Assembly: GCA_018700255.1 (NCBI GenBank)
Contig: JABISU010000234.1
Span: 1 to 17,887 of the forward strand
DNA length: 17,887 nucleotides
Source: Flavobacteriales bacterium
Lineage (GTDB): Bacteria; Bacteroidota; Bacteroidia; Flavobacteriales; UA16
Reading direction: 5' to 3'
Position 1 is the stretch's first letter. Each line of letters opens with the position of its first letter. The translations under genes and the position numbers were made by a program. A model generated the notes under the pieces. That model had not been told where the DNA came from. It was given only the letters and a program-made list of their open reading frames with translations, and did no database searches. Positions 14,400 to 17,887 of the stretch are shown piece by piece.

Positions 14400-15252
14400 A
14401 ACCGCTCAACCATGGAACGGGATCAATAGGCTGCCCATCTACCCACCATTCAAAATGTAGGTGAGAACCAGATGTTTGTGTTCCACTATTTCCAACGGCC
14501 GCCACAACATCTCCCATTCTCACTAAATCTCCAACCTCCATTAAAAGTGAAGAATTGTGTTTATATATAGACAACCGGTCATTTTTGTGTTGAATTACAA
14601 GAACATATCCGTGTTCAACAGTGAAATCGGACATTAAAACTGTACCATCATCTACAGAATGAACTAGCATCCCTTCCCCTGATTCGATATCTACTCCGAG
14701 ATGTCCATTACTAAGATCGAACCCCGAGGTGATAGCGCCTTTTATAGGCTGAAATTCAAAACCGATAAGTCCATTTAACTCAGGCTGCCCTCTTCTTAGT
14801 TTAAATCGATCTTCATCTTCTATCCTATTTCTGAAAGCCAAATCCTCCTCACCAGCATCAGGGATTATTACATTTTCAACACTTTGTAAAGAATCGTCTT
14901 TTTTTTCATTTTCCAAAGGTATTTCCCCTCTTAGAATGGATTTAATATTAGACAAATATTTTTCATGAACAGAAAGAGCAGCAAGAGCACTGTCAGTCTG
15001 TTGTCGAGTAAAACTCACGTCTTCACGAAATTTTTCAGCGACATATCCAGGGATTAACAACTCGGTTAAGGGCGTATAAGCAACGATTGAGTAAGTAATA
15101 ATCACGACAGCAAAAACAGCCCCAGACACAATAGAGGCGATGCGTCTTCCTGATAACAAGTAAGCCCTTCTCTCGTGAAAGGTTGACTCTTCCTGAATAG
15201 TCACTCTAAATCGTTGACGCCAAAAATTTCTTTTTTGTTCTTTATTATCCAT
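14389..15252 (-). CDS. Membrane-anchored M23 (LytM) family metallopeptidase
   Basis: 287 residues from the ATG at 15252 (MDNKEQKRN). Residues 1-37 are a basic cytoplasmic tail, 38-59 a single membrane helix (IASIVSGAVFAVVIITYSIVAY), about 70-150 a charged helical region likely to be coiled, and 163-287 the LytM domain. The zinc ligands are present: H184 and D188 in GHLGVD, and H264-x-H266 in HLHFEWW. 'GYVLVIQH' and 'LSIYKHNS' also fit the family. It should therefore cut peptide cross-links in peptidoglycan from the periplasmic face of the inner membrane. An upstream ATG at 15297 would add 15 residues (MCSCPIFATL...) with no family resemblance and was not chosen. The gene is divergent from sprE/porW, with 113 bases between starts, and its stop lies inside the convergent kinase gene. 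Confidence 0.9.
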   Translation of the reverse strand: MDNKEQKRNFWRQRFRVTIQEESTFHERRAYLLSGRRIASIVSGAVFAVVIITYSIVAYTPLTELLIPGYVAEKFREDVSFTRQQTDSALAALSVHEKYLSNIKSILRGEIPLENEKKDDSLQSVENVIIPDAGEEDLAFRNRIEDEDRFKLRRGQPELNGLIGFEFQPIKGAITSGFDLSNGHLGVDIESGEGMLVHSVDDGTVLMSDFTVEHGYVLVIQHKNDRLSIYKHNSSLLMEVGDLVRMGDVVAAVGNSGTQTSGSHLHFEWWVDGQPIDPVPWLSGFTP

Positions 15253-15365
15253 TGAATTTAACCTTTCAAGCGTCGCGAATATCGGACAACTACACACAAC
15301 TATAAAGTTCTTACTTAATTCTATAGAAAATCTAATAATTTAGCAACTTCATACGTTGACTCTTG

Positions 15366-17887
15366 ATGACTCATTACATGTCTAATTTTTTTCGCTTACT
15401 ATTTTTAACGATTGCTACAGTAATTGTGGTGCAGGGATGCACGAATAAGAGAGATGGTAGGGCATATAGGATATATCACAACACCACCTCAAAGTTTAAC
15501 GGTTTCTACTACGCGAATGAGGCAATGCTTGAGGCGGATAAAAAAATTCAAGAACTATATGAGCCAAATTGGGATGAAATTCTCCCACTATTTATAGATA
15601 CAGACGAAAACTCAGCTCAACAAGTATATCCACTAATGGAAAGGGCGATTGAGAAATGCTCAAAAGTGGTTGATCGTCACACAATGACTCCATCTAAAAG
15701 AGACAGGAAGTCAATTAAGTGGCCTGAAATGAATAAGTGGATTGACGACAACTATACCGTTATCGGCGAAGCATATTATATTAAAGAGGATTTTGCAAAA
15801 TCTGAAGAAATTTTTCTATTCTTAGCTAGAACAGTAGACACCCGAGACGCTCAAGCTTGGTCTTTCAGTTGGCTAGGAAGAATATACCTCAGGACAGAGA
15901 ATTTAGTAAAAGCAAAAAACATGCTCGCAAAAGCTGAGCAGTATACAGACGTATCGGATGAGATAAGAATTCAAACAAATTTGGCTCTAGCTCAATTCCA
16001 CATCAAAAAAGAAAATTTCGAAGAAGCGATTAGATATATAGAGGCGGCAATAGATTTAACCAAGAAAAAGAAAGATACAGCACGTAACTTATTCATTTTA
16101 GCCCAATGCCTAAGAGAAACAGGAGATAGCGAAGCTGCAATTGAGACGTTTAATGCTGTGGCGGATTTGAGAACACCTTATGAATTAGAGTTTCAGGCGA
16201 AGATTCAGCAGGCCATGACCTATCAAAGAAAGGGAGGGCACAGTGACCCTATTGTTGAACTCCTTGAGGACATGCTTGATGATGATAAAAACAAGGAGTA
16301 TTTAGACCAAATATATTTTGCTCTAGCCGAAGTTGCTCTTGAGGACAGACAAAGAGACTTAGGGATAGAGCATCTTGAGACCTCAGTTTATGTTAGCGAA
16401 GGAAATTCAAGGCAACTAGGGAAAAGCTACCTACGCTTAGCCGATCTTCATATGGAAGATTTAAATTATGAAATAGCTCAAGCTTATTACGACAGCGCCC
16501 TTGTATACATACCAGACGACAACGAGAGGAAGGAAGATATTACAAGTCTTGCATCAAATCTTACAGACCTTGTTCTTAACCTTCGCACAATTGAAGAACA
16601 GGACAGTTTATTGGCTCTTTGTGACTTAAACGAGTTCGACAGAAGAAGAGTTGTTGAAAACTTCTGGGAGGACATGGCTGATGACCTTGAAAGAAGAAAA
16701 GAAGAAATGGAAGCGGCTAACGAGGCTGCTATCGCAGAGGCGGGCTCTATGGGGGTCGGAATGTTTTGGCCTTATAACGGAGCATTACTTGTAGGCGGCA
16801 GACAGAATTACAATGAATATTGGGGGGACAGAGTTCTGGAAGATCACTGGAGAAGATCTAGAAAATTAGGTGTGTTATTTTCTGATGATGAAGAAACAGA
16901 GTCAGAAGAACAGGAAGAATACATTGACCCGTTTGACCCCGCATCTCTTCCTACTGTTGACGAAATGCTTGAAGATCTTCCTTGTGGAGAAGAAGAAAGA
17001 GCAAACTCATTAGCAATACTAGCAGAGGCGTATTACCTCGCGGGTTTAGATTATAGAGAAAAGCTAGCAGATCCAGAAAACGCAATTGCAACTTGGCAGG
17101 TGTTGTTAGAAAGACTAGACAGTAGCGCATTTCACCCGACAGCAACCTATCAGCTTTTCAGGACATACCTACTACGAGAACTAGAAGAGGAGTATAGCAA
17201 TCCATTTTGTGAATCGTGTAATTCAGAGTTTTGGGCGAACCAAATTACAACAAACTACCCAGGTAGTGAGTGGGCCAACCTTATTGAAAACCCTGACTTT
17301 CTTGACGCCGAAGAAGAAGCTTATGAAACTGAGCGTATCGCATATGAGGAGATGCTAGCTCGTTACTATAAAAAGGACTATCAAGCTGCTTTATTAGATA
17401 TTGATGTGATTAACAATGAGCGCCCAGAAAACCCATTAGCCTGTAAATACAGTTTACTACGAGCGCAATGTGTTGGAGGGCTTACTAGCTATACAGGAGA
17501 TAGAACCCCATACTTTGATGCATTAAAGCTATTGATATCTGATTGTCCTGAAACAGAAGAGGCCATATTTGCCGCTTCCCTGCTTGCTCAATTAGGAGTA
17601 GATTTAGGATTTGTAGGCGAAACAAGACAGCCAGATAAAACAGAGGAAGAATCCGCGTTTATTTTTAATGGCAACAAAGAACACTATTTTGCAATAATTA
17701 TTCCTGTTGAAAACTCAAGCGGAAATGAAGTGAAAGCAAAATCATCAGACTTTAACAAAGCTTTCTTCGAATCACGAAACCTAAGAATAACGAGCAATCT
17801 ATTAAGCAGGACTCACGAAATAGTTCTTATTAAATCGTTTGAGAATAAAAATAAGGGGTTAGATTACTTTACTGTTTTCACAGGAAA
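15366..17887 (+). CDS. sprE: SprE/PorW-like T9SS lipoprotein with TPR repeats (partial, runs off right edge)
   Basis: 840 codons are visible, uninterrupted to the window end. A lipoprotein signal peptide ends VVQG-C, with the cysteine at residue 25 (21 if the ATG at 15378 is used). The mature start NTTSKFNGFYYANEAM is the family opening, usually N-x-x-FNG-x-x-NA. TPR-like helical repeats fill about 125-400, for example 'AWSFSWLGRIYLRTENLVKAKNML'. 'YWGDRVLEDHWRRSRK' at about 484-500 matches the hallmark WG-x-R-x-LED-x-WRRS block. The visible end 'HYFAIIIPVEN' and 'LRITSNLLSRTHEIVLIKSF' matches the family's C-terminal domain, so little should be missing. In Flavobacterium and Porphyromonas the protein is an outer-membrane lipoprotein needed for T9SS function. 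An acidic stretch (DDEETESEEQEE) follows the WRRS block. No promoter was recognised. No other core T9SS gene lies next to it here. Confidence 0.9.
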   Translation, partial: MTHYMSNFFRLLFLTIATVIVVQGCTNKRDGRAYRIYHNTTSKFNGFYYANEAMLEADKKIQELYEPNWDEILPLFIDTDENSAQQVYPLMERAIEKCSKVVDRHTMTPSKRDRKSIKWPEMNKWIDDNYTVIGEAYYIKEDFAKSEEIFLFLARTVDTRDAQAWSFSWLGRIYLRTENLVKAKNMLAKAEQYTDVSDEIRIQTNLALAQFHIKKENFEEAIRYIEAAIDLTKKKKDTARNLFILAQCLRETGDSEAAIETFNAVADLRTPYELEFQAKIQQAMTYQRKGGHSDPIVELLEDMLDDDKNKEYLDQIYFALAEVALEDRQRDLGIEHLETSVYVSEGNSRQLGKSYLRLADLHMEDLNYEIAQAYYDSALVYIPDDNERKEDITSLASNLTDLVLNLRTIEEQDSLLALCDLNEFDRRRVVENFWEDMADDLERRKEEMEAANEAAIAEAGSMGVGMFWPYNGALLVGGRQNYNEYWGDRVLEDHWRRSRKLGVLFSDDEETESEEQEEYIDPFDPASLPTVDEMLEDLPCGEEERANSLAILAEAYYLAGLDYREKLADPENAIATWQVLLERLDSSAFHPTATYQLFRTYLLRELEEEYSNPFCESCNSEFWANQITTNYPGSEWANLIENPDFLDAEEEAYETERIAYEEMLARYYKKDYQAALLDIDVINNERPENPLACKYSLLRAQCVGGLTSYTGDRTPYFDALKLLISDCPETEEAIFAASLLAQLGVDLGFVGETRQPDKTEEESAFIFNGNKEHYFAIIIPVENSSGNEVKAKSSDFNKAFFESRNLRITSNLLSRTHEIVLIKSFENKNKGLDYFTVFTG

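Noticed and set aside
15253..15297. Upstream ATG of the M23 peptidase
   Set aside because: The extra residues have no family counterpart, while the ATG at 15252 opens a normal basic tail before the membrane helix.
1..17887. CRISPR array, insertion sequence, riboswitch or replication origin
   Set aside because: No regularly spaced repeats, transposase frames with terminal repeats, conserved riboswitch folds or DnaA-box clusters were seen on reading both strands.

Overview
The window comes from a member of the Bacteroidota, most likely Flavobacteriales or a close relative. It encodes type IX secretion (T9SS) parts and cargo: a CHU_C/type B sorting-domain protein, a PorP/SprF barrel, a SprE/PorW lipoprotein and a type A sorting-domain protein. 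The promoters seen are of the TAnnTTTG (-7) kind used by this phylum, and Shine-Dalgarno sites are scarce. No plasmid, phage, transposase or CRISPR signature was found.

Layout. (1) 1-1496, minus strand: hemW, followed 4 bases later by a secreted protein cut by the window edge. (2) 1535-7057, plus strand: a solitary biotin carboxyl carrier protein, then a tightly packed run of T9SS surface protein, PorP/SprF, orphan histidine kinase, sulfotransferase-like protein and family 2 glycosyltransferase. Gaps within the run are -4, +6, +2 and -4 bases. (3) 7090-7174: tRNA-Leu(CAA) with its own promoter and terminator. (4) 12318-7261, minus strand: a five-gene operon of LolA-like periplasmic protein, two FtsX/MacB-fold permeases, a LolD/MacB-type ATPase and an outer-membrane beta-barrel. 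Together these form a plausible trans-envelope lipid or lipoprotein route. (5) 12490-13155, plus strand: a small T9SS cargo protein divergent from that operon. Between the two lies an exact FNR-type palindrome placed almost symmetrically between two candidate promoters. (6) 13312-13385, minus strand: tRNA-Asn(GTT), back to back with a PfkB-family sugar kinase gene (plus). (7) The kinase gene converges on, and overlaps by 11 bases, a membrane-anchored M23 peptidase gene (minus). The peptidase gene is divergent from sprE/porW, which runs off the right edge.

Hand-counted sample lines give about 37% GC for the block between the two tRNA genes, about 48% for the left part and about 41% for the right part. 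The middle block is therefore compositionally distinct. The two most interesting units are the LolA/LolCDE-like operon with its own outer-membrane barrel and FNR-like control site, and the T9SS surface protein/PorP/kinase/glycan-modification run. Both are inferred from gene content and order; no function has been tested.
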